A stretch of 64,000 bases of DNA from positions 62,001 to 126,000 of the forward strand of contig NZ_PVNO01000013.1 of assembly GCF_002993325.1 (NCBI RefSeq), in the 5' to 3' direction. Each line of letters opens with the position of its first letter. Position 1 is the first letter of the stretch. The translations under genes and the position numbers were made by a program. Shown in pieces: positions 46,433-55,549 of the stretch. A model generated the notes under the pieces. The model had not been told where the DNA came from. It saw only the letters and a list, made by a program, of their open reading frames with translations, and ran no database searches. Origin of the DNA: Alteromonas gracilis (lineage in GTDB: Bacteria > Pseudomonadota > Gammaproteobacteria > Enterobacterales > Alteromonadaceae).

Positions 46433-47278
46433 TTAGCCAAGTAGTGATAATGCAGCCTGTGGGCGCTGGTTCGCCTGGGCAAGAATTGTGGTACTTGCCT
46501 GCTGTAATATCTGGTTGCGGCTTAACTCTGCCGTTTCAGTGGCAAAGTCAGCATCTTTGATACGCGATCTTGCCGCAGACACGTTTTCAGAAATATTACT
46601 CAAGTTACGAATAGTTGACTGAAAACGGTTCTGTAAGGCACCTAGATCAGCGCGTAGGCCGCCAATTGCCGATACTGCTTTGTCTACCGCGGTTAACAAA
46701 CGTGATGCACCAGCTTCGGTTAACACGTCGTCAGCGATAATTCCTAGGCCTGTCGCACTGAAACCATTAACACCTGCGCGACCCAGTGCCTGTGCAGATA
46801 AGTTTACTGATATAGTCTGCCCTGCGTTGGCGCCAACAAGGAACTTGGCAGAAAAATCACCCGTTAAAATGTCTACACCTGCGAATTGCGTTGTCGTCGA
46901 AATGCGCGATATTTCCGTGCGAAGTGCAGAGACTTCTTTTTGAAGCGCAACACGGTCCGCTGAGCTATTAATACCGTTCTGTGATTGAATTGCTAAGGTG
47001 CGAATGCGTTGAAGCGCCGTTGTAGTCTCAGCCATCGCTCCTTCAGCCGTTTGCGCAAGCGATATACCATCGTTTGCATTTCTTACCGCTTGGTTCAGAC
47101 CTTGAATCTGAGATGTCATACGGTCGGTAATTTGAAGACCAGCAGCGTCGTCAGCAGCGCTATTGATTCGAAAGCCAGATGATAGACGTTCAAAAGCAGT
47201 GCTTAAGTTATTGCCAGTTGTGAATAATTGACGTTGTGCATTTAACGATGACACATTGGTATTAACAAATAGACTCAT
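46433..47278 (-). CDS. fliC: Flagellin 2 of the tandem array
   Basis: 281 residues with the same D0/D1 ends as flagellin 1 (SLFVNTNVSSLNAQRQL; RPQAALSLLG). The central part differs: AQALGRAGVNGFSATGLGII and DDVLTEAGASRLLTAVDKAV. It shares the GVNGFSATGL block with flagellin 3 more closely than with flagellin 1. It has its own promoter and terminator. Confidence 0.96.
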   Translation of the reverse strand: MSLFVNTNVSSLNAQRQLFTTGNNLSTAFERLSSGFRINSAADDAAGLQITDRMTSQIQGLNQAVRNANDGISLAQTAEGAMAETTTALQRIRTLAIQSQNGINSSADRVALQKEVSALRTEISRISTTTQFAGVDILTGDFSAKFLVGANAGQTISVNLSAQALGRAGVNGFSATGLGIIADDVLTEAGASRLLTAVDKAVSAIGGLRADLGALQNRFQSTIRNLSNISENVSAARSRIKDADFATETAELSRNQILQQASTTILAQANQRPQAALSLLG

Positions 47279-47388
47279 GGGTCTCTCCTAACAGTTTCGA
47301 GATTGCGCTATTGTTTTTATTATCTGCGCTGTAGTTTTAAAAATGGCATAGCCTGTGCTTTATTCAGGTGTCAGAGTAATCTGACGTT

Positions 47389-47416
47389 TTACCGGCACAC
47401 TACCGATAAAACTTGC
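47389..47416 (-). promoter_or_regulatory. FliA (sigma-28) promoter of flagellin 2
   Basis: Minus strand: -35 GCAAGTTT (6 of 8), 12-base spacer, -10 GCCGGTAA (7 of 8). It lies about 110 bases upstream of the ATG at 47278. Confidence 0.65.
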
Positions 47417-47974
47417 TATACAGAGAAGTTACTTCTCTTTGCTGGCTGGTGAGTTTGATGTTCCAGACCTCAAACCTCTCACTACCTCCTGGCTTCACTC
47501 TCGCCAGTCAGCAGTCCCTCGCCCAACAAACCTTCTTATTTATCGTCACTCAAACAAATTTTCTTTAGAAATTTTTAAAAATTTATCCAAACAAAGATAA
47601 AACACTGTTTTTCCTAACTTTAAAACCAATTTAAAAAAAGTTATCTACCCATCAAAAGCTAAATATTGACAATGTAAACTACTATTTTATTGGCTCAGGA
47701 AGTATAAAGCCTCTTATATCTCCCTTTGTAATAGTTATCGTCACTTTGGGAAAATTACTTTAGTGTTTTTTAAAATATTTTGGAGGTTTTTTAGTTTTCA
47801 GATAAAAATTTCTTATTATCAGCTACATAGGATCGGAGAAGCTTATAGCGGAAGTAGTATCGAGGCGAGATTGGGTATATGTCTGACGAATAAACACTAG
47901 GGTAGTTAAAAATTAAAAAATGCCGATGGTTAATCTCGTTTTGACCGTTTGACTACGTAAGTTATCTTAATCGA
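47417..47974. other. Spacer between flagellins 2 and 3, no gene recognised
   Basis: About 560 A+T-rich bases. The only structure I noticed is a 22-base element at 47482-47503 that recurs with two differences at 48037-48058, next to the flagellin 3 stop. No coding frame has convincing start signals. Confidence 0.55.
47482..47503. repeat. Direct repeat, copy 1 (flagellin array footprint)
   Basis: CTACCTCCTGGCTTCACTCT plus CG, matching 20 of 22 bases at 48037-48058. This copy lies upstream of the flagellin 2 promoter; the partner lies just past the flagellin 3 stop. It suggests past duplication or deletion in the array. Confidence 0.5.
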
Positions 47975-48013
47975 GAAAAAATAAAGCCGATACCTTATCG
48001 GTATCGGCTTTAT
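47975..48013 (-). terminator. Rho-independent terminator after flagellin 3
   Basis: A perfect 14-bp stem (47981-47994 against 48000-48013) with a 5-base loop is followed on the minus strand by TTTTTT. The stem contains GCCGATACC on both strands, identical to this locus's FliA -10 element. Confidence 0.88.
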
Positions 48014-48036
48014 GAATCGCTTTGTGGACTAGAGCA

Positions 48037-48058
48037 CTACCCCCTGGCTCCACTCTCG
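48037..48058. repeat. Direct repeat, copy 2 (flagellin array footprint)
   Basis: Partner of 47482-47503, 20 of 22 bases identical, in the short stretch between the flagellin 3 stop and its terminator. Confidence 0.5.
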
Positions 48059-48066
48059 ATATAGTA

Positions 48067-48918
48067 TTAACCAAGTAGCGATAATGCTGCCTGCGGACGC
48101 TGATTAGCCTGCGACAATACAGTTGTGCTTGCCTGCTGAATAATCTGGTTACGCGTTAGGTTTGCCGTTTCAGTAGCAAAATCCGTATCTTTGATCTGAG
48201 AGCGCGCAGCAGAAACATTTTCTGAGATGTTGCTCAAGTTACGAATTGTAGACTGGAAACGGTTTTGTAGCGCACCTAGGTCTGCGCGTAAACCACCAAT
48301 TGCAGATATGGCGCTGTCAACTTTTGCTAAAAGACCAGAAGCGTTTTCGCTCGTAAGAACGTCAACACCAGTTCCTGTGATATTCAATCCTGTCGCACTA
48401 AAGCCATTAACACCAGCACGTGTTAGCGTTGGGCTAGAAAGGTTTACAGAAATAGTCTGACCTGCGTTGGCGCCTACAAGGAATTTAGCAGAGAAATCGC
48501 CTGATAGAATGTTTACACCAGCAAACTGTGTTGTTGTAGAGATACGCGAAATCTCAGTACGTAGTGCTGACACCTCTTTTTGCAGTGCTACACGGTCAGC
48601 TGAGCTGTTGATACCGTTTTGCGACTGAATAGAAAGCGTACGTATACGCTGTAGTGCTGTTGTTGTTTCAGATAGTGCACCCTCTGCAGTTTGCGACAGT
48701 GAAATCGCATCGTTTGCATTACGTACAGCTTGGTTAAGTCCTTGAATTTGTGAAGTCATTCGATCGGTAATCTGTAGACCTGCAGCATCATCAGCAGCGC
48801 TGTTGATACGGAAGCCTGAAGAAAGGCGTTCAAAAGACGTGCTCAAAGAATTACTAACATCAAATAGCTGACGCTGGGCATTCAATGAGGATACATTGGT
48901 ATTAACGAACATAGACAT
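48067..48918 (-). CDS. fliC: Flagellin 3 of the tandem array
   Basis: 283 residues (SMFVNTNVSSLNAQRQL at the N-terminus; RPQAALSLLG at the end). The central segment is LTRAGVNGFSATGLNITGTG, then DVLTSENASGLLAKVDSAI. It is the flagellin nearest the hook genes and is transcribed divergently from the sialidase-like gene at 49158. It has its own FliA promoter and a strong terminator. Confidence 0.96.
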   Translation of the reverse strand: MSMFVNTNVSSLNAQRQLFDVSNSLSTSFERLSSGFRINSAADDAAGLQITDRMTSQIQGLNQAVRNANDAISLSQTAEGALSETTTALQRIRTLSIQSQNGINSSADRVALQKEVSALRTEISRISTTTQFAGVNILSGDFSAKFLVGANAGQTISVNLSSPTLTRAGVNGFSATGLNITGTGVDVLTSENASGLLAKVDSAISAIGGLRADLGALQNRFQSTIRNLSNISENVSAARSQIKDTDFATETANLTRNQIIQQASTTVLSQANQRPQAALSLLG

Positions 48919-48928
48919 AAAGTCTCTC

Positions 48929-48943
48929 CTACACTCTCAGTCC
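48929..48943. repeat. 15-base direct repeat, copy 2
   Basis: Identical to 46308-46322, here 11 bases upstream of the flagellin 3 ATG, around its ribosome binding region. It implies that flagellin-leader sequence persists downstream of flagellin 2. Confidence 0.45.
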
Positions 48944-49034
48944 AGCGTGCGCTGGCTGTCGGCATTGCCGACGTTTTGTTTTAGTAGTCATCAAGACCTG
49001 AGGGGTAATTGATGAACTGGCTCTCTCAGAATCT

Positions 49035-49061
49035 GTATCGACAAAATGTAAATTCCCTTTA
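49035..49061 (-). promoter_or_regulatory. FliA (sigma-28) promoter of flagellin 3
   Basis: Minus strand: -35 TAAAGGGA, 11-base spacer, -10 GTCGATAC (6 of 8). It lies about 115 bases upstream of the ATG at 48918. Confidence 0.65.
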
Positions 49062-49079
49062 GGAAAAATTACGATTTTT

Positions 49080-49087
49080 GCCGATAA
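49080..49087 (+). promoter_or_regulatory. FliA-type -10 element upstream of the sialidase-like gene
   Basis: A perfect GCCGATAA lies 70 bases upstream of the GTG start at 49158. The region 11-13 bases further upstream is A-rich and has no good TAAAGTTT, so only the -10 is supported. Confidence 0.4.
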
Positions 49088-49157
49088 GCGGTAATATATT
49101 GCCGCCAAGAACCCGCAAATGCGTTTGTAACCATTGGATTTTTAAGGAAGATTTAAG

Positions 49158-50135
49158 GTGAAAAAAAAGTTGAATCTAGTTAATTTAATGCGTATTTCTA
49201 AGCCTGCTGCCCATAGTGCATTCACCGATTTAATTAAAAATCCTTTCGACGAAGGCGGTCAAACATTACTGTGTTGTTATCGCCTAGCAACTAATCACGT
49301 CAGTGCCGATGGTTTTCTCGTTATTCTGACAGTAGAAAAAAAGACTTTTCGCGTTCTCAGGAAAATGACAATCAGAGAAAACAATGCAGATTTAAGAGAT
49401 CCTAAATTTTCTTTCGATGGGACACGGCTTATCCTAACTACTTACGCAAAAACATACTTAGCTACCGGAAAAATGGTCACCAAAATGCTGACTTACTTTT
49501 CAACTACAGGACAATCTTGGTCAGGCAAAAATAGTTTTGGTAAAAGCGGGTGGTGGTTGTGGAACCATGAATGGTTTGGTTTTGAAGCCTACGGATTTGC
49601 TTACAATCGGCCCTCAAACACATTATCTCTTTATAAGGGCGACCCCACTCGCACAATGCGGCCCCATAAAGAGGATGTTTTTAACCTAAAAAAGCAAGGC
49701 AAAGGCTACCCTAATGAAAGCACAATCTTGTTTGATGACGACGGCAACGCCTCGGTATTTTTAAGAAGAGATGCCGATACTTTCAGTGCACAATTTGGCA
49801 CATCGAAGCCCCCCTTTACTAAATGGAAATGGCACGATTTGGGAATTTACATAGGCGGTCCTGCGGCTGTAGCAATAAGTAGAAATCGATTTATTGTCGC
49901 TGGAAGACACGTCAAATGGGAAACTAGAGAGTTCTCTACGAAAATTTGGCTGTTCAACAGTGACTCGAAAAAACTTGAAGAACTACATACGTTGCCAAGC
50001 AGTAAAGATACGAGTTATCCAGGTTTAGTAGTAGAAAACGACCGCCTGTATGTTTCCTACTACTCTTGTCATGTAGACAATGAAGCCCGAGTCTATATGG
50101 CGTGTTTATCCGGTGTCACTGAATTAACACATTAG
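49158..50135 (+). CDS. Sialidase-like beta-propeller protein, apparently cytoplasmic
   Basis: 325 residues from GTG 49158, with AAGGAAG seven bases before it. The sequence has the blade pattern of exo-alpha-sialidase-like proteins: CYRLATNHVSADGFLVIL, DLRDPKFSFDGTRLILT (Arg80), GYPNESTILFDDDGNASVFLRRD, GGPAAVAI, and KDTSYPGLVVENDRLYVSYYS. There is no signal peptide or membrane segment. True sialidases use three arginines; candidates are in DLRD, FLRRD and VAGRH, but I cannot confirm a triad. Its place between flagellins and flgL suggests a link with nonulosonic acid glycans. Its stop lies 5 bases from the convergent flgL stop. Confidence 0.7.
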   Translation: MKKKLNLVNLMRISKPAAHSAFTDLIKNPFDEGGQTLLCCYRLATNHVSADGFLVILTVEKKTFRVLRKMTIRENNADLRDPKFSFDGTRLILTTYAKTYLATGKMVTKMLTYFSTTGQSWSGKNSFGKSGWWLWNHEWFGFEAYGFAYNRPSNTLSLYKGDPTRTMRPHKEDVFNLKKQGKGYPNESTILFDDDGNASVFLRRDADTFSAQFGTSKPPFTKWKWHDLGIYIGGPAAVAISRNRFIVAGRHVKWETREFSTKIWLFNSDSKKLEELHTLPSSKDTSYPGLVVENDRLYVSYYSCHVDNEARVYMACLSGVTELTH

Positions 50136-50140
50136 AATTA

Positions 50141-51364
50141 TTAGACAAAATCAAATAACGACAAGTTAGCCACTTTAGGAAAAGTAGCTAGCGCGGCACT
50201 TAATGCCGTTTCTTGCTTCGCAAATTCAGTAGATGCTTCGGCGTAATCCACATCCTGAATTGACGAACGCTGCGCTTTCGCAGCAATTTCCATATCTAGA
50301 TTACTTTCGTAAGTACTCTCGGCTATATTTAGCCGGCTACCAATCGAAGCACGCTCTAAAGAAAGCTTTTCAAGCCCGTTATCTAGACCTACTAATGCAT
50401 CGGCTATCGATTCTTGAAGCGCTGAATTATCTATTGTGGAGTCCATCAAAATCGTTTGAATTTCGTGAATAGACTGGGCCATGCTTTTTTTCTCAGGCGC
50501 ATTAAAGGATAAGTCGATACTATCGCCAGGCGCGGCCGTCGCTTCAAACTCCATTCCCTTTATAGTGAAAGGCTGACCAGAGGTATAAGAAACTGAGTCG
50601 ACAACCGTTCCGGTTCCTTGATTGACAAGTTCAGCCTGCCCTGACGCTAGAAAATTAATGCGATAATCGTTGTTCGCAGCATTTACCGGGTCATAGTTTT
50701 TGTCAAAAAAAGTGTCGAATGTTCCCTGCTGTTTAACCGATGCAGTGTTCACTGTAGCGCCAACAGTACTATCAACTGAGAATTTGAACCGTGATAGCAC
50801 GTTTTCAAACACTTCGTAACCATTACTGGTTGATTGAATCTTCGAACTATTTGATAGCTGAACGAAGCTTACTCCAGGATCGCCTGCGAACGTGATGGCG
50901 TTGCCACCTGCTGCTGGGTTGTATTCAAACGCCTGGTTACCTGATTGGAAGCCAGCGTATAAATAGTTCCCATCAGCATCTTGCGTGTTCATAAGATCAA
51001 ACACTTCGAGCTTAATTTGTTCTAATTCAGCCCCTATAGCGCGCTTATCAGGGTCAGATAGAATGCCGTTACCCGACTGAACGATAAGTGTGCGTGCACG
51101 GTTAATTGAATCGGTAATATTGGTTAGCACAGCCTCTTGCTGTTCAAGCGAGCCAGTGACCAGATCGTTGTTACGCTGGAACTGGGTGAGCTCGTCAATT
51201 TCTTCTGTCAAGCGAAGCACTTTTGCCGCACCAACAGGGTCGTCGCTAGGCGTAATTATGCGCTTGCCAGAGGCCAGTTGCTCTTGTGTCTTTGCCAAAT
51301 CGCCCTGATTCTGCATAATCGAGCGCATGTTTTGGTCATAAATTTGATTCGTTGATATACGCAT
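50141..51364 (-). CDS. flgL: Flagellar hook-filament junction protein FlgL (HAP3)
   Basis: 407 residues with flagellin-like ends: RISTNQIYDQNMRSIMQNQGDL, LASGKRIITPSDDPVGAAKVLRL at the N-terminus, and IQDVDYAEASTEFAKQETALSAALATFPKVANLSLFDFV at the C-terminus (quoted in parts of the same helix). It joins hook and filament together with FlgK. It lies 7 bases after the flgK stop and ends the flgF-L transcript; no T-rich hairpin was seen after it, because the convergent gene is only 5 bases away. Confidence 0.95.
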   Translation of the reverse strand: MRISTNQIYDQNMRSIMQNQGDLAKTQEQLASGKRIITPSDDPVGAAKVLRLTEEIDELTQFQRNNDLVTGSLEQQEAVLTNITDSINRARTLIVQSGNGILSDPDKRAIGAELEQIKLEVFDLMNTQDADGNYLYAGFQSGNQAFEYNPAAGGNAITFAGDPGVSFVQLSNSSKIQSTSNGYEVFENVLSRFKFSVDSTVGATVNTASVKQQGTFDTFFDKNYDPVNAANNDYRINFLASGQAELVNQGTGTVVDSVSYTSGQPFTIKGMEFEATAAPGDSIDLSFNAPEKKSMAQSIHEIQTILMDSTIDNSALQESIADALVGLDNGLEKLSLERASIGSRLNIAESTYESNLDMEIAAKAQRSSIQDVDYAEASTEFAKQETALSAALATFPKVANLSLFDFV

Positions 51365-51371
51365 AAATCAC

Positions 51372-53414
51372 CTACCTTGCTGACTGCAGAATGGTATTAA
51401 ACAGCTCTTGAGCGGTCGATAGAATTCGCGCTGCTGCGGCATAGCTTTGCTGATATTTTATCAAGTTGGCCGCTTCTTCATCTAAGCTTACACCCGAAAC
51501 AGACTCAAACCAATTTTGCGATTGCACTTTCATCGCTTCTGCTGAGGCCAGTGAAACATTAGCCATTGAAGCGTCTTCGCCAATTCGCCCAACCATAGAC
51601 GCATACGCATCCTGAAACGTACGAGGCTTGTTGGTAGCTTCACTGCTCACCTGTACTTTATTTTCATTTTGAAGAGCAGCTAAATTAAGCGCATTACTAT
51701 TGTCATTAAAGCCGTCTGTATTATAGCTAATTGAAAAGCTATCCCCGGCTTTAGGCACGCCATCTAAACTCAGATCAAACCCTGGGTCAGGGCTAATGCC
51801 TGCTTGGCTGATAAGATTATTTAAATTCGTTGTGCCAGTAACGGTAGCGAGCACCGTTCCACTTCCATCCAAAACATTATACGTATCAGCCGCCGTAAAA
51901 CTGATTTGAGCAGGCGCAGAATTTAGAAGGCCTCCCGCTCCATCAAAAGCAGACGTTCCTATTTCTGTGTTTGATACGGAAACATCAATAATATTTGCAC
52001 TACCTAAGTTTGCGCTATCAGCCCCGGCTCTCACGGGATTAGCAAAAGCTAAATCTTCAGGACGATTTGTCGCAAAACTTATTTTTGAAGCTACATCTTT
52101 AGTCGGCTGAACTAAAAATTCATTGCCAACGGTGTAAGGGTCGCTTCCCGAAAAGTCGATTTCAATACCACCGGGCAACTCGTTAAAACCAGGTGTAACG
52201 GCAAAGTTTGAAAAAATAATGTCTATGCCTGAACCGTCTTTTTTGGGCGTGCCGTCTGGGTTTAAAAACGTAATTTCTATCTCACTGGGTACCCCAGCAG
52301 CAACCGCCGTTACTTCAATTTTATAATCAGCATCAGTTAATTCAGCGCCCTTGCCTTCCGTGATCTGTGCTGTAACTACGTAGTCACCATTGGTGTCTTC
52401 ATACGCTAAGCCTCTAAACGAGGGAATGTCAAAAATGTTACCACCGATTTGGCCATCTAAGTCCATGCCCAGCTTGTTTTGGGTATTCATAGCGTCCGCA
52501 AAGGCTACAGATAACTGACCAACGTCACGCATCGTTGGGCCTAAGACTTCATTTCGATAGTTGAATAAGCCGCCTAATGCGCCGCCAAGATCACTTTCTA
52601 GTATACGTAGGGACGCGTTATTTTTAGTTTGTGAACCAAAATCAGTTTCTAACTTGATTTCCTTGGTGGTCAAATCAGCGCTAGAGCTCAACTCGAAAAG
52701 ATTAAACGCACCGTTTTCAAGAACGAGAGACTCACCTGAGGTAAGGTTAATGGTTACCGCGCCGTTTTGCGTTGTACTTTCCTTTACGGTTATTCCCATT
52801 ATTGAGGCGAGCTCATCAATAGCCTGGTCTCGCTCGTTAAGTAGGGCACTCGGCTGGTCGCTCGTACTGTTGCCATTTGCAATAACAATGTTGCGATTCA
52901 AATCACCGATACTGCCTATCAGCGTATTCGCTCTGTTTACCATCGACGTGAACTCAAGATTGAGTTCTTCTTCTTTTTCAAGCATGTAATCCGACAAGGT
53001 TCTCATACGATTGTAGAGAGACTCAGACTTGCTAAGTACTTGCTCACGTGATGCGAGGTTAGTCGGATCGTCAGCGGCGGTTTGAAGCGCCGAGAAATAT
53101 TCGCTCAACCCTTTTGAAATAGAGTTTGCTTCACTTGCCAACAAGTTATCAATAGCCGTTGTTTTGCTAGAAAATGCTTCAAGCTCACCAACAGCTGTAA
53201 TATCTCTTCTAAGTTGGTTTTGGGCGAACACATTGATAATGCGCTCGGTGTTGCCAATTTCGACACCAAATACTTGGCTATTTTGCAGTTCAGTGCGCTC
53301 ACGAACATAGCCTGGCGTGTTCACGTTGGCTATGTTGTTGCTCGTCGTTTGCAATAGCTTACTGCTGGCATTTACGCCACTTGTCGCTAATGAATATAAG
53401 TCAACCGAACTCAC
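51372..53414 (-). CDS. flgK: Flagellar hook-associated protein FlgK (HAP1)
   Basis: 680 residues, at the large end for the family. The N-terminal rod/hook motif is DLYSLATSGVNASSKLLQTT with NNIANVNTPGYVRER, and the C-terminus has EEAANLIKYQQSYAAAARIL and AQELFNTIL. The extra length is in the central domains (about 330-600), which are surface-exposed and variable. It starts 27 bases after the flgJ stop, with no promoter motif in that gap. Confidence 0.95.
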   Translation of the reverse strand: MSSVDLYSLATSGVNASSKLLQTTSNNIANVNTPGYVRERTELQNSQVFGVEIGNTERIINVFAQNQLRRDITAVGELEAFSSKTTAIDNLLASEANSISKGLSEYFSALQTAADDPTNLASREQVLSKSESLYNRMRTLSDYMLEKEEELNLEFTSMVNRANTLIGSIGDLNRNIVIANGNSTSDQPSALLNERDQAIDELASIMGITVKESTTQNGAVTINLTSGESLVLENGAFNLFELSSSADLTTKEIKLETDFGSQTKNNASLRILESDLGGALGGLFNYRNEVLGPTMRDVGQLSVAFADAMNTQNKLGMDLDGQIGGNIFDIPSFRGLAYEDTNGDYVVTAQITEGKGAELTDADYKIEVTAVAAGVPSEIEITFLNPDGTPKKDGSGIDIIFSNFAVTPGFNELPGGIEIDFSGSDPYTVGNEFLVQPTKDVASKISFATNRPEDLAFANPVRAGADSANLGSANIIDVSVSNTEIGTSAFDGAGGLLNSAPAQISFTAADTYNVLDGSGTVLATVTGTTNLNNLISQAGISPDPGFDLSLDGVPKAGDSFSISYNTDGFNDNSNALNLAALQNENKVQVSSEATNKPRTFQDAYASMVGRIGEDASMANVSLASAEAMKVQSQNWFESVSGVSLDEEAANLIKYQQSYAAAARILSTAQELFNTILQSAR

Positions 53415-53441
53415 TGTATTCTCCTCACCGATGGCCCGAAA

Positions 53442-54392
53442 TTATGGCATTAGCCCGCGAAGACGATCGCTGTTATAAACAGCCATTATCTTGCTTGCGT
53501 ATTCAGGGTCAGTAGCGTAGCCCGCTTCTTGAAGCGCGCTTGTGTATTTGAGGGCATCAGACGCGTTGTCAACAGCCCGACTATAGCGAGGCTGCGTTGT
53601 GATAAATCGGCCATAATCTTCCATGGCCTCTTCTACCGATGAATAAGATCTAAATGCCGCTTTTTGTTTTTGCGGAAGTCCATTATTGAATTCCAATGTG
53701 TCCACCACCGCTTGTTCACCTTGCCACCCCTTGTTGGCCTTTATGCCAAAGAGGTTATGTGAACTGCTGCCGTCTGACTTATGAATTACAAATTTACCCC
53801 AACCCGTTTCTACTGCGGCCTGAGACACAATAGCTTTGGGATCCATGCCATACTTTTCTGCTATTTTTTCGGCTATCGGCATAAGGCTTTCGATAAATTG
53901 TTCAGGTGTCTCGAACATGGCGTCTTTTTGGGCTGACTTGCTCTTTATTGATTCAGAGTGAAGGGCTGCGTCTTGAGCTTGCTCGACGTTTTGTACGCGG
54001 TTTCTATTTAAAGAAGATAAATCACCGTCACTTCTAATCACGCTCGCGGGCGTATAACTATCTTCTGTCTGCCCTAACTGTTTTACGATAACGTCTGCAA
54101 GCCCTAAGCCACCGCCTGATGTTAGGTCTGTAGCGAGCTGCTGATCGTGCATGTCTCGATAAAATTTAACTTGCTGTGAGTTAAACGGGCTGTTTTCGTC
54201 AGCAAGTGCATCTTGCGCCTTACGCATAGACTTCAGCATCATTTGCACAAATATCGCCTCGAACTGCTGCGCAGCTTCTTGCAATACTGTCTCATCGCCT
54301 GACGCAATGGCTTCGCGCATTTTATTTATGCTGCCCATATCATGGACGTTTCGAGCCATATCAAGCTGAGTTTTTGTGCTGAGTGATTCCAT
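53442..54392 (-). CDS. flgJ: Rod assembly protein and peptidoglycan hydrolase FlgJ
   Basis: 316 residues in two domains. The N-terminal rod-cap region (about 20-100) has AAQQFEAIFVQMMLKSMRKA; the C-terminal beta-N-acetylglucosaminidase (about 160-316) has AIVSQAAVETGWGKFV with the catalytic Glu and an FRSYSSVEEAMEDYGRFI segment. It opens the cell wall for the growing rod. The full two-domain form is typical of gammaproteobacteria. It starts 23 bases after flgI. Confidence 0.95.
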   Translation of the reverse strand: MESLSTKTQLDMARNVHDMGSINKMREAIASGDETVLQEAAQQFEAIFVQMMLKSMRKAQDALADENSPFNSQQVKFYRDMHDQQLATDLTSGGGLGLADVIVKQLGQTEDSYTPASVIRSDGDLSSLNRNRVQNVEQAQDAALHSESIKSKSAQKDAMFETPEQFIESLMPIAEKIAEKYGMDPKAIVSQAAVETGWGKFVIHKSDGSSSHNLFGIKANKGWQGEQAVVDTLEFNNGLPQKQKAAFRSYSSVEEAMEDYGRFITTQPRYSRAVDNASDALKYTSALQEAGYATDPEYASKIMAVYNSDRLRGLMP

Positions 54393-54415
54393 CGTATTTA
54401 TTCCACTTACACCCG

Positions 54416-55534
54416 TTAAATAATGATAAGTTCGCCACGTAAAGCACCTGCCTGACGCAATGCTTCAAGGATTGCCATTAAGTCACCAGGTGCTGCACCA
54501 ACTTCGTTTACGGCGCGCACTAGTTGGTCAAGCGTTACGCCTGGCTCGAACTTAAACATACGGCTATCAGCTAAATCGACATCCACAATGGACTGTGTGG
54601 TAACGGCCGTTTGCCCGTCAGCAAAGGCATTAGGCTGTGAAACCTGCTGGTTCTCTGAAATCGTTACCGTAAGCCCGCCGTGTGTAATAGCGGCCGGCAA
54701 CAAACGGACGTCACTACCAATTACAATTGTGCCAGTGCGGCTGTTAATCACGACTCTTGCCGGTGCATCTGCCGGAGTGAACTCAAAGTTTTCGAGGGTA
54801 GCCAAGAAGCCTACTCGCTGACCTACATCGCGCGGCGCGGTAACTCGTACAGATGCAGCGTCGATGGGTTTTGCGATGATGTAGCCATTTTCAGGCTGCG
54901 CGCCCAATCTTTCATTAATGGTGTCGGCTAGCGCTTTTGCCGTTGAAAAGTCAGGATAATGAAGGTTGAGGGTTAGCGTATCGCCATTGGCGAAACCGCT
55001 GGGAACCGAGCGCTCTACCATGGCCCCGTTTGGAATTCTGCCTACGGTTGGGGTATTGACTACAATTCTAGAGCCGTCGCCGCCTTGTGCGCCAAATCCG
55101 CTAACAACTAAGCTACCTTGCGCCACCGCGTAAACTTCACCATCTACGCCACGGAGAAACGTCTGTAGCAGCGTTCCGCCCTGAAGACTAGCCGCCTCAC
55201 CTACTGAAGAAACCGTAATATCTATGGTCTGCCCTGGCTTGGCAAAAGCGGGAAGTTCTGCGTGAACCGCAACCGCTGCCACGTTTCTGATTTTGGGCTT
55301 GGTATTGGCATCAAGACTTATACCGAAGTTACGCAACATTGTCCTAAAACTTTGCTCAGTAAACGGGCTCTGTTCACCAGTACCTGGCAGGCCAACAACT
55401 AAACCATAACCTACCAGTTGGTTACTACGCACTCCCTGAATACTCGCTAAGTCTTTTATACGCTGCGCCCCCACTTGAGATGATAAAAGCAGTGAGGAAA
55501 CGGCCAATAAAACTGATAATAAACGCATGTTCAC
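54416..55534 (-). CDS. flgI: Flagellar P-ring protein FlgI
   Basis: Periplasmic ring around the rod in the peptidoglycan layer. It has 372 residues with an N-terminal signal peptide ([24 protein letters not shown]). Conserved [33 protein letters not shown], and the ending [20 protein letters not shown]. It starts 15 bases after flgH. Confidence 0.96.
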   Translation of the reverse strand: MNMRLLSVLLAVSSLLLSSQVGAQRIKDLASIQGVRSNQLVGYGLVVGLPGTGEQSPFTEQSFRTMLRNFGISLDANTKPKIRNVAAVAVHAELPAFAKPGQTIDITVSSVGEAASLQGGTLLQTFLRGVDGEVYAVAQGSLVVSGFGAQGGDGSRIVVNTPTVGRIPNGAMVERSVPSGFANGDTLTLNLHYPDFSTAKALADTINERLGAQPENGYIIAKPIDAASVRVTAPRDVGQRVGFLATLENFEFTPADAPARVVINSRTGTIVIGSDVRLLPAAITHGGLTVTISENQQVSQPNAFADGQTAVTTQSIVDVDLADSRMFKFEPGVTLDQLVRAVNEVGAAPGDLMAILEALRQAGALRGELIII

Positions 55535-55549
55535 TCTCCTACCCTTAAC

